A stretch of 64,000 nucleotides of DNA from Cucumis sativus. Taxonomy: Eukaryota > Streptophyta > Magnoliopsida > Cucurbitales > Cucurbitaceae. The notes under the pieces were generated by a model. The model did not search any database and was not told where the DNA came from. It saw nothing but the letters and a program-made list of their open reading frames with translations. How positions within the stretch are numbered: the first letter of the stretch is position 1; each line of letters opens with the position of its first letter. Shown here piece by piece: positions 25,642-38,600 of the stretch. The stretch is taken from assembly GCF_000004075.3 (NCBI RefSeq), contig NC_026659.2:28600272-28664271 (forward strand), in the 5' to 3' direction. A program made the position numbers and the translations under genes.

Positions 25642-28600
25642 ATGGCCGGCCTCCATCTGCCCTCTAATGCTCATGTGAAGAACGGCCTTCCACCCCAAGA
25701 ACTTCTCGATGATCTTTGCAGGTACGCGCTTTGTTTCTGTTTCTCTCTATTTGATTTACGTTTTGCTGTGAGCTATTTGTTTGTTAGATGTGGCGATCTT
25801 ACGGTTTTTAGCTGAATTTGATACGAGCTGGTTTATTCTAATTATCTTTCTTTTTATTTATCCACCTGATTGTCGTATATTGTTTTTGCAAAACGAAACT
25901 ATGTCAGTTAGAACTATTAATTAGGCATCTTGTTGAAGAAAATAACATGATGGGTAAAACATTGGACCATTTCCTGAAGCGAATGATCATAATTCTTCCA
26001 AAAGTGCTTGTCCTTGAATGGGTTTTTTTCCTCCCTCTGACCCTACAATAAGCAAAAACTTTTTTCCCGACCCATCTGACCCTACAATAAGCAAAAAAAT
26101 ATACTCTTAAACGGATTTTGGAAGCCTACCTTCATTCAAATGAGTCAATTGACAGTTTAGATCTTATTTGATAATGATTTTGTTATTAGTTTTATGTTTT
26201 TGAAATTTATGTTTGTTTCTTGCCACTTTCTTTACTGGCCTTCACCTTTCTTGAAGAAACATTCCATAAATACAAACGTGTTTTAAAAATGTAATTTTTA
26301 TATTTTCCGAAACCACCCATGTAGAGGTGTCATTTTGATGCCTTCTTTTTCCCTCATATGCAGCCGATTTGTCTTAAACGTGCCAAAGGAAGATCTACAA
26401 TCATTTGAGAGGATTTTGTTTCTAGTTGAATATGCCCATTGGTTCTACGAAGACAACTCGGTTGAAAACAATCCTTCACTGAAGTCCTTCAATTTGAAGG
26501 AGTTCACTTCATTGTGTATCCTAAGCATCATGCAATCCATTACCTTAACAATGTGCTTGGATGTTGTTTTCAATGTTCTGTTTCTATGGTAAATAAATGC
26601 AACTCTATTTATTAACTTTATCATTTATTTATTTAGCATATGATTAATTTGATTATACCACTGCTTTGAGCTAGTGTTATCTCTATCTCAATTTGTGGTA
26701 AACTGTTTATGCACCCACACATACATAACATATTCTTGAGTCTGTCAAACCCGTACTTTCACTTATAAGTCTGAATTTATGGCATCTCTGTATGGTTGCA
26801 TGATGCTTTCTTATTTGCTTATGCTACTTTTCATGGATATCTTTTTCTTCCTTAATCTTCTACAGTATTTAATAGTTGTGATGTTTTGAAACCATATGTG
26901 CCCCACATAGACGACATATTTAAGGACTTCACATCTTATAAGCTTCGAGTTCCTGTCACTGGGGGAATTATTTTGGATGAAACCTTTGAGAGGGTACGTT
27001 TTGGTTTGTTATTATTAAAAAAATGGTAGATGTGAGGAGTACTTATACTCTATTTGTGCCTCCTTTTCTCTCTCAACCAAACAGTGCTTACTAGTGAAGG
27101 GATGGAAGGGGTCAAGCTGGAGTTTTCCTCGTGGAAAAAAGAGCAAGGATGAAGAAGATCACGCCTGTGCTATTAGAGAAGTAATTTTTCTTTCTTATTT
27201 TGGACTTTGATCACAGTAATTAGTATTTCGTGTTTGAAAATGCCAACTTTTATTGAGAAAAAATGAATGAGTATGAAAATATTATAGAAAACACATAAAC
27301 CAGAGAGAGGAAAAAAACTCTAAAATCTTTTGGTACAAAGATTCGAAGGGAAGCATTGAACCTCTGTAAGGCCCAAAATTCCTCCCAAGAACTCACCACA
27401 ACTCTTCCCTTATTTCTCTACTGTGAAATATACCATATTATCACAGAGAAAGTGCCCTGCCAAACAGTCACAATCTATCATGAATAGGAGGGTGAAATAG
27501 TAGTTCCTGGACTGTAAATGGTTATCTTATCTTACCTCCTCCTATGGCACAAAGCTTCAGGTTTATGGGCTCAAACTGGTTGTTTTTCATCTGATATTAT
27601 TTGTATTAAGCAAAAAGAACACCAAGGAGGTTTTGTCGCTTCCGGGCTTCAACTGAATTACTTATGTCTGTATCAAATCAAGTTGGTACTTTGGCACTTA
27701 TCTCACCATGGAATATATTTTGGATTGAGAATGTAGGTTTTGGAGGAAACTGGTTTTGATGTTACACCGTTCCTTATCAAAGAAGATTTTATTGAAGTGA
27801 TGTTTGGACAACAGAGAGTGCGGCTCTACATTATAGCTGGGGTGAAAAATGATACTGCCTTTGCACCTCTTACTAAGAAAGAGATCAGTGTATGTCTTCC
27901 TTCTTCGTTTTTCTATCAGTTTAAGGCTGATTCTATTCAGTTAAAAACTATATTTGCCCTCTTTCCTACCTTTTTCATTAATATTTGTGATGTTTATATA
28001 TATACATATATACTTCAATGACAACGAATCACTCTAATGCTGGTTTTTTGAGTCTTGTGAAGCACAATGTATAATGGATATGTAATTTGGAAGCAGGAAA
28101 TTGCGTGGCATCGACTTGACGACCTTCTACCTGTGAGTGATGATGTGATATCTCATGGCATCACCGGCCTTAAGCTTTACATGGTGGCTCCTTTCTTGGA
28201 GTGAGCAGTTTTCTTGATATTTTCTGCACGCAGTTAGAAATTGATTTATGTTTAATGAATTCGACAATTTTAAATTGCAGGTCATTAAGATCGTGGATTT
28301 TGAAGCATCAGCCACCCGTGGCTCCTAACTTTGACATGCCTGTGAAAGGTAATCTGTTAGCGACTTGCATATTCTTTAAAAGGGAATTGGTAACGTAAGG
28401 AAAGTTTCCTAGGCATATGAACTATCAAGAGTGGTTTTATCAAGCAAATGTAACCTTCAAAATCAAAATGGAAAACGAAAACAGGTAAATAGCAACCTCA
28501 TGAATAATATCTTAGATGAAATATTGAAAAGAAGAAATCGTTTTTATTTGTTTGGATTGAGTTTCCTATTATATTAGGTCTCGTAGGAAAAGAATGGAAG

Positions 28601-29055
28601 CATACATCTTCCAAGAGATCTACTAGAACCATGCCTGTTGGCGAGGTTCCAAATTCTCGATTCTATTGTTGCCATAGCCACGATATTAACAAGAAACCGA
28701 CTCAGTTGGTGTGACTACATAATCCTTAAGTTACCGTCCATCAAAGTTATACGCATTATTTCTTTGTTGTATTAATCCGAGGTCTCAAACACATTTTCTA
28801 TACTTTGCAAACCACTAAGCCTCTCAACTTTCTTGCATTCTTCGCCAATGAGCTCTATTAACGCAGCTATAAATTGTTGCTTTCCACTCAGGATTCACCA
28901 TGTGGAAGGTGAAGAATACCTCGATGAGCAATAGCTCAATCATTTTCGACAACCAGCCGATTAAATTGGATTCTGATCCTGGAAGAAGCCTCAGAAACTT
29001 CAAATTCGACACAGCCTCTATCTTGCACGCTATGGAAAGTGCTTTTGCTGCATGA
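25642..29055 (+). CDS. DCP2: mRNA-decapping enzyme subunit 2 (DCP2), Nudix hydrolase
   Basis: Eight exons, 25642-25721, 26364-26515, 26866-26993, 27085-27180, 27737-27889, 28097-28200, 28281-28348 and 28892-29055, join in phase and give 314 residues. The product removes the m7G cap of mRNA in cytoplasmic processing bodies with DCP1 and other partners. The N-terminal regulatory domain (about 15-115) has the conserved PPQELLDDLCSRFVLNVP start. The Nudix box G-X5-E-X7-REUXEEXGU is perfect at 137-159, with the metal-binding REVLEE at 151-156 split over the exon 4/5 junction. Box B (EIAWHRLDDL) starts at 204. The C-terminus carries PGRSLRNFKFDTASILHAME and ends at once, as in plant DCP2, but I recall Arabidopsis DCP2 as longer (about 370 residues). 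An additional exon or alternative splice form in the 543-bp last intron is possible. Confidence 0.95.
27238..27480. repeat. Possible retroelement-derived segment in DCP2 intron 4
   Basis: The stretch beginning ccaacttttattgagaaaaaa is less AT-rich than the rest of the intron and resembles a segment near 22165 (aactattttcattaagagagaatg). It may be a small insertion derived from a retroelement 3' end. The evidence is only this wording. Confidence 0.25.
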
Positions 29056-32009
29056 ATTTCAACAGGGAATGCATATTGTCCAACTGACTGGTAGGCTCGG
29101 TTTCATTTCGTTTTCTTTTTTTATAATTGTTGTGTAGTACATTTAGGTAATATTGTGCATATATGCCTAATTTTGTTCTTGATTTTAAATGTAGATCATG
29201 TACAGACCCGTTTACAGATTTTACTTATCTGGTTTTTGGTTGTATAGAATAACAACATAGGAGATATGATTCTAACTCAAAGCACTTTGAATAATTCTAA
29301 CTCACCACTCATAGCTGGTGATATTACTCTTTTTCGTTTACCTTGAACCATGTTTCAAAAGTTATTTCTAGAGCCTAATTCGGATAAAAATTAGGAATGA
29401 TTTAGGTGACAATGATTGTGTAGCGACTGCCACATTCACATTGTTTTAGTGTATCGTCGACTCATGAAACGTTTGGCTATCACATTAGTCAATAATTACT
29501 AAACATATTACATTGTGTGCTACTAATAAGAAGTTTCAAGATGAATTATATCATTCCTATAATCCAATTTTCTTCAACAAGATGACATATACAAAATGTA
29601 ATTAATTTGTTGTATGAATTAAAACCCTAAACCAATATTTATACCAATTTAAATTATAAGTCCTCACAAGTGAATCGAGTTCATCCTTTTGTTAGTAATT
29701 TGTAGTTATTTTCCTTCGATTCCATATAACTTAAAATTTTCTATATTACTTTTTTCCTAAAAAATTTCTCAAATTTAACCAAACTTGCCACTCATAGTTT
29801 TATCTAATTCACATTAATCTTTATACTAAAAAAATTATGCATATGAAAGTCATACATTAACGTTTAAAACAAATTCTAACGACCAATCTAAATTTTTTTT
29901 TATAATTGTAATTACCGCAACTCTACAACGAACCTAAACTAAAAGAAAATCAAATGGATCGGATAACACATTAAAAAAGATGAAAAAGAAAAAACAAAAC
30001 GTGTATTTGAGCATTTTCTTTCTTTCTTTCTTTCTAATTTTTTGCTTCCACAAAAAAAAAAAAAAAAGAAAAAAACGTGCCAAATAAAATATTTCACCAT
30101 GTTTTTAAACCTTCCATTTCTTATTTCAAAATTTTGATTTTTGGTAATGACTCTGATCCTCCAGTCAATGGACATTATTTCAAATAAACTATCACACTCA
30201 ATTATTTCACCAATTATTTTCTCCATTTACGTTCTGAAGTCAGACTTATGACACCACATTACTAAATATCTTCATTAATCATAACTTTGCTTCGGATATT
30301 TTAGGATCTCTTATTCAAACCAAACAAAAATCAGTGATGGTTTTAGACTTTAAGAGTGGAATTATGGGATGGATGATGATAGCAATATAAAATCAACCCA
30401 CGGTTTTAGTTTAAATTAATTCATATGATATCAACTTAAATTTGTAGACCTAACCATTCAAATTTCTCTACTTACATTATGTTGTTGTGAAATTAAATTA
30501 TTTTCAACTCCAGTTGGTTTAGAATAAGAAGATTGTTCCATGGAGGCTATGGTAAATGCCAAATGGAAAGTTAGAAACTTGTAAAACGTGACTTAAGAAA
30601 ACATTAGAAAATGTTGATATTGACATTGACAAATTATGAAAAATTGATGGTAATTAGCCATGCATGCATGAGTTTTTCCCATTTCTTAATGCATTGTGTT
30701 TTTAAATTTAATGTTTTATATAAATTTCAAATATACTTTTTTCAACAATGGGTAAGAGAATTCTTACATTAGATTAGAAAAGTATTTCGTCTCAATTCAA
30801 AAGTATTGGCTATTGAATCACATATTAAAAATAAGAAAAGTTATTTTACATTTAAAAACATTTATAAAATATCACAATCAATCTTTACATAAAATTAGTG
30901 TATTTGTTATATTGTTATGTTTTAGTTTATTTTATAAATTTAAAAATAGTCCTAAAACAAACCAACCTTTACGTCAAAACCACTAAGACCATCGTAAAAA
31001 TTTACATTGAACGTGGCGTATACGATGTATCAAAATTAATTTGAATATTAGACCTTAACAACTGACAAATATTTAAAAAAATTTACTAAATACGCTAATT
31101 AACAAATTAGGTAATTTGTGATGAATTTAGTCACTAGATTATTTAACGACCTAGTCTTTGTAATTTTGTAAACAAATTTTATGTTTGATACGTTTATTTA
31201 TCAATTTTATATACATAAAAAACATTGTCTTTCACTTTTCAATTTAAACTTTTAGATTAGTAAATAATTTAAAAAACATACTTAAAAACAATCGAAACTA
31301 GATCGTTATAAGGTGTGGTACAACAACCACGTAAGTCGATATTTATCGAAGTTTATGGATTAATTTGATGTATGTATATGTATTAATACATCCAGAAATA
31401 GCTGTCTAACTGATTTTAGAAGGCTCTTCATAAAAAAAATGATATCAGAGAAGACAAATGCATATGGTGAGAATTAAGCATTTGGAATAATAATCACTTT
31501 CTATGTTTTCTTGCTTCTCACTTCTTGGTTGGCACACCATTATAGAGATGTTATATATACTCATTCATTACATTTCTTATCTCTAATTATTATAATTTTT
31601 CCTCTTCTTCACCATTACCAACGAATTATTCTTTTAAATAAAAAAAATTGTTCACTTTAAAGTATTTCTTCAACATGCATAATTAAAACAGTATAAGAAA
31701 ATTGAATTTTCGTTTTATATTTTATGTACATGTGCTCATTGTGCCAATAGTTTATGATATCCCTAACACATTGAAGGTTTTAGAGTATTATTATTATTAT
31801 TTGGTCCAAAGATATTTGATAAAGTTTTTAATAGACTTATTGTATTAAGTAGAGATATATTTGTAAATATACAAATAAATAATCATACGGATTTACATAA
31901 ATGTAACAAAATTAAAAAAATATTTACAATCCGTATAATAAAATAAAAAAATTAGAATGCACGATCATTTTTTTATAAATTTTATTTATGTTATTTCAAT
32001 TTCGATGTA

Positions 32010-32460
32010 ATTAAGGTATGAGAGCGAATAACTAAAGGTGAAACTCTGACGTATATCTCGGAGCTTTATTGGTCGAATTGAAGGACAAATAGAACTTGAG
32101 TCAACTCGAGTAAGTTCTTGAGCAAATTTGGGAACGTAGAAGGATGTTTAAGAGTTCTCTGGCAATCTCGGGCTTGAGTCAGACCAATATTGAAGGTAAA
32201 AGAGGAAATCTGAAGGATCTCAAGGCTATGTCATCCCTATTTTGATCAAGAGTATCTACAATATCGTTCTATACGGTCATGTTCTTTCATTCTAGAGGCA
32301 ACTCGGAGCATGGTATGCTTGAGATCATGTATTAAAATCTACATGATCGTGTATTGCGTGCGTGACACATTTATCGCATGTTGACGGATTAATTTTGGTA
32401 TTTTACGTTGCGGATATTTTATCTTTTTTTGAAAAATCATTAATTATACGGCAAATATTT
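32010..32460 (+). repeat. Dispersed repeat, copy 2
   Basis: This is the partner of 24400-24830. Shared ordered blocks include tgtaattaaggt, catggtatgc, aatctacatgatcgtgtat, and attttggtattttacgttg. The stretch is less AT-rich than its surroundings, as expected for an inserted element. No coding remains are visible. Confidence 0.55.
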
Positions 32461-33749
32461 TGTCCAACTATTATAATTTTTTAAAAACCCAAATAATTAT
32501 ATTTATAAGGATAATTAATAAAGGAGGATTAAAGGGAAGGAGTAAAAATAAATAAATAAAATAAAAAGGAAGTGATTTGTTCCTTAGCAACTAACGCGCC
32601 ACTCTCTTAATAAACACTTTCTTAATAAACACATGAAATACGATCTTATCATGTACTAAAAATTGGATTCCAACATTAAAAAATGTAGATGAATTATTGC
32701 AGACATTTATTTTTAAAAAAAATTTAGAAGAATAATAATAAGGTTGAAAACAAAAATAAAAAATATTATTGTATCATTAATTAGCCACGTGAAAATTATT
32801 TCGCTCTGGCAAAGAAAATAGTTGGCTCTGATTTGTCTAGAAATAAACAATATATTTCGAAGATTTTATTTATTTCAAATAAAAACATATATTACAAAGA
32901 TTATTGGATTATTATGATTATATTATATGGTTATGATATTTGAATAAATAATTTGGATATTACTGTCCGAATATAAAGATATTACTATTGTCCCATTTGT
33001 ACCTTATAATTTCTGCACTTAGCTGCAAATAACTCAGTACGGACAACACCACAGGCTTTTCCATCTTTCAATAAACTTTTAATAATTGTTAACTTCTTTT
33101 TTCTTTTTTATTGCCAATTTCCGTAATATTTCTACTATTGTTACTATTTGGCATGTATGTATATGTGATGCCATATTGCACCACTTTTAAATAGTTAGAT
33201 GAAAGGTATAAATTAATTCTTTTACAAATATATATATATAGGTTTTTATCTCTTCCATTCCACGCTGTTTTGAACGAATTTTTAAGAAAAAATTTCATGT
33301 TAGGGATTGTTTTAATTGAGGGAATTGGGATAGGAATGTATGGAAGTACTCCAAATAATAAAGATGGCTGGGAAATAAGAATGTATGTGTTTGGCTGTGC
33401 ATCAAAATGTATATGAGAGTAAATTTTTTTACTGTTTTATTTATAAAGTTAATCATGAAATTAAACTCTTTACTTTCCTTCTTTATCGAATTCGGATATC
33501 GTGATTGTCCGAGAATCCTATACCTGAGAAGAAAACTTATCATTTTAGATGAGTATGGTTCGTGGATATAAACGATGTATGAAAATATGCGTAAACTATA
33601 AACTTTGAACTAAATAAGGGCATGACTATCTCACTCATTTCCATCCCTATTCCCTCTATCTAAATGCCCTAATGTTTTTTCCAACGAAGTAGGTGGGCAT
33701 TTGGTTTTAACTTTATAATTAAGTTGGTAAGCATTTAATTTTATTTAGG

Positions 33750-34060
33750 GAGGGGGGTGAAGAGAGGAAAAGGCGCCACGTGTAGGGCTGGGGAGAAATC
33801 AAAGCCGTCCACACGAAGAAGGAGTAGTCGATGTTTGACTGAAGGGATTGGTCTAGGAAAGCGTGTGTGTATGTTGAGTGAAGGACGTGACGATGACTCC
33901 TTTGGGATAGAGGACAGTGTCCTTTCATCTGGAGGGTTGCCGTACCCTTATGATCTCTTACGACTCATCCCCCCATACCCTCCCCCCCACCGGCCCCTAC
34001 TCTCTTCATTCTCCTTCGCTTTCCTGCCTCTCTCTCTCTCTCCCATTGTGATACCTTAGC
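33750..34060 (+). promoter_or_regulatory. GC-rich promoter-like island with G-box and CT-rich leader
   Basis: The island begins with a G-box-containing GGCGCCACGTGTAGG (near 33772). It holds a C-tract cluster at 33969-33997 and ends in a CT-rich stretch (TCTCTCTCTCTC near 34028), the usual look of a plant proximal promoter and leader. The 100-codon frame 33757-34059 that spans it has a low-complexity composition and is probably not coding. A short frame starts at 34083. Which gene it would serve is unknown. Confidence 0.35.
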
Positions 34061-34082
34061 TAACATATTTCAAGCCCGTGAT

Positions 34083-34238
34083 ATGGTTTCTTCGTCATCT
34101 CCATATTTTGTTCCAACTGCCCAACACAGCAATCTGGTTTTCAAACGCAACCAGACTCTTAATGATTTCAAACCCATTTGCGAACATACGTTACGTTGGT
34201 TTACAAAGTTTTTGAAACGTCACGATTTATTCTTTTAA
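34083..34238 (+). CDS. Short open frame after the promoter-like island (51 aa, doubtful)
   Basis: The frame begins MVSSSSPYFVPTAQHSNL and ends with a basic, aromatic stretch. I recognise no domain. Its only support is position: it is the first substantial ATG frame downstream of the CT-rich leader-like sequence. It could equally be an accidental frame, or the first exon of a gene whose other exons are not visible in the AT-rich DNA that follows. Confidence 0.15.
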   Translation: MVSSSSPYFVPTAQHSNLVFKRNQTLNDFKPICEHTLRWFTKFLKRHDLFF

Positions 34239-35592
34239 CTTTAGAACGTAATTATTCGAGTTACGAAACAGAATGGAAACAATTTAGTCACGTAATTATT
34301 CAATAAAGTTTAATGTAGACGTATCTTACAATTTATGACGATTTAGACTTTACTGAATGTGAGTATTACTATGTTTAATTTGAAATATTTTTTTACATGT
34401 ACACTAGATCGATCAAATTTATTAACAAACTATAAAGCATAAGTAGTTATGCAGTCAAATTTTGCCATATGTGTCATGACAATTATTGACTCGTCTTATG
34501 TATACATTTGAAAGCATACAAGCTAAATTGTTATTGATCAAATTTATGAAAATCAAAGCATTTTTTAAGCTTCAAACGTGTCTCTAACCGGGTTTAATAA
34601 GTTGCTAAACACTACATGACTTTCAAAATTTAAATGTTCGTAAAATAATTTTTTATAATTTTAAAAATTCATAAATATATAATCTAATAATGTTCAAGCG
34701 TGTCTAAGAAAACATAAACTTAAAAATATCTAATAAATCATGCATGAGACAACACGTACATAGTCTCTAACACCTAATAGAACGACGTCTTTGACTTTGA
34801 ATTTGTGAACTTTCGATATTATATAAGTGTTCAACGTATTAAAGTTTAACTTTTATTCAAAAGAAAAATAAAAACAACTTAATCCAGCGAAAAAATTTAG
34901 TAACACAAAAAATAATTATCGGTATTGAATGATAAATCATAGTTATTCGAAATAGGTATAGTATAATAATTAACGTAGATTTTAAAGAGAATGTGTCAAC
35001 TAAATAGGAACATTAAAGAATGCATTTATATATCAACTTATGATTGGGTTTAGGGTTTATTTCCAACTTATAAATTACTAAGAAGAAGAATTAAGTTTAG
35101 TAGATAATTATCCTAACAAATAATTTAGAAAAAAAATATTAAACTTACACAAATAAGAAGTTAACTATTTTTGCATCTAAAAATTTTATGAACATTTTTT
35201 ACATATACTAAAGTGCACAAACGTGGTTGTTTGTAAAATTGAAAAGACTTTTTAAGTCCATAGTCTCATAATTGTCAAAATCAAAATTATTGAACACTTT
35301 TAAATTTTCAAGAATCTTTTTGAACACATTAATAATACTTTTTTTTTTTATTATTAAAATTTGAAAATCTATAAGATACATTATTATATGAAATTAAAAA
35401 ATGGATGAAATAAAACCTGTAATATTTAACTTACAAAATAAGCCACGAAAAATGATACTTAGCTTATATAAAATGGAAACTAATTTTTAAACAATATAAA
35501 TTTTGATTTCCAAAGAAGAATAATTAAAAGAAAAAACACAACGTAGAAAATAATAAATTACTTCAACGACAATACACGCCCATCCCTCCCCA

Positions 35593-35599
35593 TATAAAT
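35593..35599 (+). promoter_or_regulatory. TATA box of the PIP2 aquaporin gene
   Basis: TATAAAT stands 94 bases before the start codon in a C-rich context (cccCATATAAATCCCCC). A transcription start about 30 bases downstream would give a CT-rich leader of about 60 bases, typical of strongly expressed plant genes. Confidence 0.7.
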
Positions 35600-35686
35600 C
35601 CCCCACACTCCTTCCTCTATTCCTCGCTCAAACCTCTTTCCTCTTCTCTCCTCTCCTCTCTTTCTATTTACTCTCTTTGCTCCCCT

Positions 35687-38600
35687 ATGGCCAAAGACGA
35701 CGTCACGACGGCAAGAGGGTTCTCCGGCAAGGACTACCACGACCCTCCTCCAGCCCCGCTCTTCGACGCGGCGGAGCTAGGCAAGTGGTCCTTTTACAGA
35801 GCCATCATTGCTGAGTTCATTGCCACTCTTCTTTTTCTCTATGTCACTATCTTGACTATTATCGGCTACAACAGCCAGACCGATACCGACAAGCCCGGCG
35901 CCAACGCTTGCGATGGCGTTGGCATTCTCGGCATCGCTTGGTCCTTTGGCGGCATGATCTTCGTCCTTGTCTACTGCACTGCTGGCATTTCAGGTTCGTT
36001 AACTATATCCTGAGCGTGTAACTACGTGATTAACGATTTTACATCTTGGTCGTTACATACATATTCTTACTTTGAGTAAAGAAAGTAAGGGATACCATTA
36101 TAGCCGCCATTTTGATGTAAAAAACGTAGTTTGTTAGATTTTTTTTTTTTTATACAAATTGAGAATAGTAGAATTTGAACTCTAGACCTCTTCTCGACCC
36201 CTCTGGTTCTTACGTTAAGCTAACAGTTTAGTCTTGTTGGCTAGTTTGTTTGATTTAATATGGAAGAGATGTTAAACAAAATAGCTTATTTAGTAAAAGA
36301 AGAATTTTTTCTTTCAAAATCTACATATTCATACATTATTGGTAATAAAAATATAGTTTAAAGTCTGGGATTTATTCTTCCTATATGGGTTTGAAAAGAG
36401 AAGCAGAATACATTTTTGTAATTTCCTATATTATTTTCTAGGTCCCTTCCTGATAAAACATTGAAATATTTCTTCACAGAGCAGAGATCTTTAATATTTT
36501 ACGCTGTAGATTTTTTTATTCCTTCATTTAATGAGACAGTATTGATTATTATACATATATACAAAAACAAATCAGATCCCAATCAAAATCAAAATATTTT
36601 TTTGCCAAGTTTAATGGGTGATTTTCTTAAAAATGATTATAATATTTGTGGGGGAAAATGAACTGCAGGAGGGCACATAAACCCGGCGGTGACGTTCGGG
36701 CTGTTCTTGGCTCGTAAAGTGTCGTTGGTGCGAGCAGTAGCGTACATGGTGGCTCAGTGTTTGGGGGCCGTTTGCGGTGCGGGGCTAGTAAAAGCCTTCC
36801 AAAAGGGTTACTACAACAAGTACGGTGGCGGTGCGAACCAACTCGCCCATGGCTACTCCAAAGGCACCGGTTTAGGAGCTGAAATCGTTGGTACCTTTAT
36901 CTTGGTTTACACCGTCTTCTCCGCCACCGATTCCAAGAGAAATGCCAGAGACTCCCATGTTCCTGTACGTTCACTTCTTCCTCTAGTCTTTTAAAATTTC
37001 CACTCTAGTCCCTCTAACAGTTTTGCTTTTCAAACATGTCCACTAGATAGGTTGGATGCTTAATTCATAATTAATCTTAACTTGTGTGTTTATATTTTTA
37101 AAGCTAATGGTGAGCATGCATTAATCTACAAGCAGGGTATAGCTATGCTGAATCTCTTTTTGTTTGAATGTACCCATTTGTCTTTGGGTTTTTTGTTTGC
37201 TATTTTGAACTTTATGTTATTATTATATAGATTTTGTTTTTAGTAGTACAGAACTGCTACCCTATTCTATTATTATTAAATAATTTACATATAACATATT
37301 TGATATTCACTGTCATAGTTTATTTTTATTAATAAAACAAAGATTCAAATCAGTTTCAAAGCCCATCAGCTCATCTGCTACTTGTGGTGGCTATAAATAT
37401 CAGTTACTGCAATTTTTTACTTTAATACTAAGCAGCAATAAAACTAAAAAACCAAAACAATAATTTTTAAATTTTGCTCACCCGATTAGAAATGGCTTTG
37501 AAACTAAGAAAAATATCAATGAATATAATAGAAACTTGAAATCCAAAGTTGTTGAATTTATACTCTAAGATAGAGAAGAAAAATAGTTTAAAATTTCCGA
37601 GATCCTATAAACTCCAAAAAACTCTTTATTTGTTTCCCAAGAAAATAATGATGCTATCAAAATTTTCCATATGTTGTGGCCCGATGCTTTCTTTCTAAGG
37701 GGACGTGGCTTTTTCTTTCCCCATGTAGGAATAGCATTGAATGTGAGTTCTGATGTAATAAAGCTGTTTTAAATCTTAGGCACATCAGCAGCGTGGGCAT
37801 TAAGCCCCTTCCCTTACCATTCTTTGGTCACCTTTCTTTGAACACGTCATAATATTCTTTCCCCATTTTAAAAGAATTACCTCTTTTCTCCATCTTCCCC
37901 TTTTCAATTCCTCTCTCTTTACACTTTCCTTTTGTTTGTTATTTTCACTTCCATCTAAACTAAATCCTTATTATTCCTCCCACATGCCTGCTACGTCATT
38001 ATCCTCTCCACCCACCCTTCTTCCCTATATTACACAAACTACCCATCAACTTTGCCTTTCATCATATCAGTAGGTTCAAATTATGTTCCACTGAAGTAAA
38101 AACAATGAAGATATATGTTTAAAATGAACACAACAATGTACTATTGTAGAGCTAGGTGAATGAATAACGTAACCATGTTGAAATCTCCTCAAATGTAGAA
38201 ATTTATGAACTTCATCTCTTTTGTTTTAAAAGTTGGGTAGATATCAAAACATGTTACATGATATTGTAACTTTTTGTAAGAAGATAGGATATTGTTTTAA
38301 GCAATACAATGGGTAAACTTTAGGAGTATCTTTAGGTAATTATTGGGTTTTTTTTTAAAAATTGTACTTGTAATATATATTAAAATACTGTTGGTTGGGG
38401 TTTCACGAGACTGACTTTTCACCCTTCTGGCTGTGCATCAACTCATTGAAAAAAAAGGAGGGTTTGTTAGAGATCTAACTCTTTAATGTCACGTTTTCTT
38501 GTCTTTTTACTTTTTGCAAGTTTTGGTTACAAATGATTCACTTTTTGACTCATCTTATCACCTTTTTTTTATTAGTCAATGTTTTTAACTTTCCATTTGT

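Larger units (their letters stand above)
29056..35590. other. Long intergenic region
   Basis: About 6.5 kb without a recognised gene. It is very AT-rich apart from 32030-32420 (dispersed repeat copy) and 33750-34060 (GC-rich island). A TTTC repeat lies near 30017-30037 and a poly(A) tract near 30051. Open frames on the minus strand at 29939-30226, 33089-33298 and 33295-33543 have the composition of AT-rich noise. Confidence 0.65.

Noticed and set aside
33833-33851. A stretch resembling miR159/miR319 (tttgactgaagggattgg)
   Set aside because: It differs at several positions and no complementary arm that would form the long hairpin lies within 250 bp on either side.
33757-34059. A 100-codon plus-strand frame in the GC-rich island
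   Set aside because: Composition follows the promoter-like DNA (basic first half, Pro/Ser/Leu-rich second half from the C- and CT-tracts). No domain and no splice continuation.
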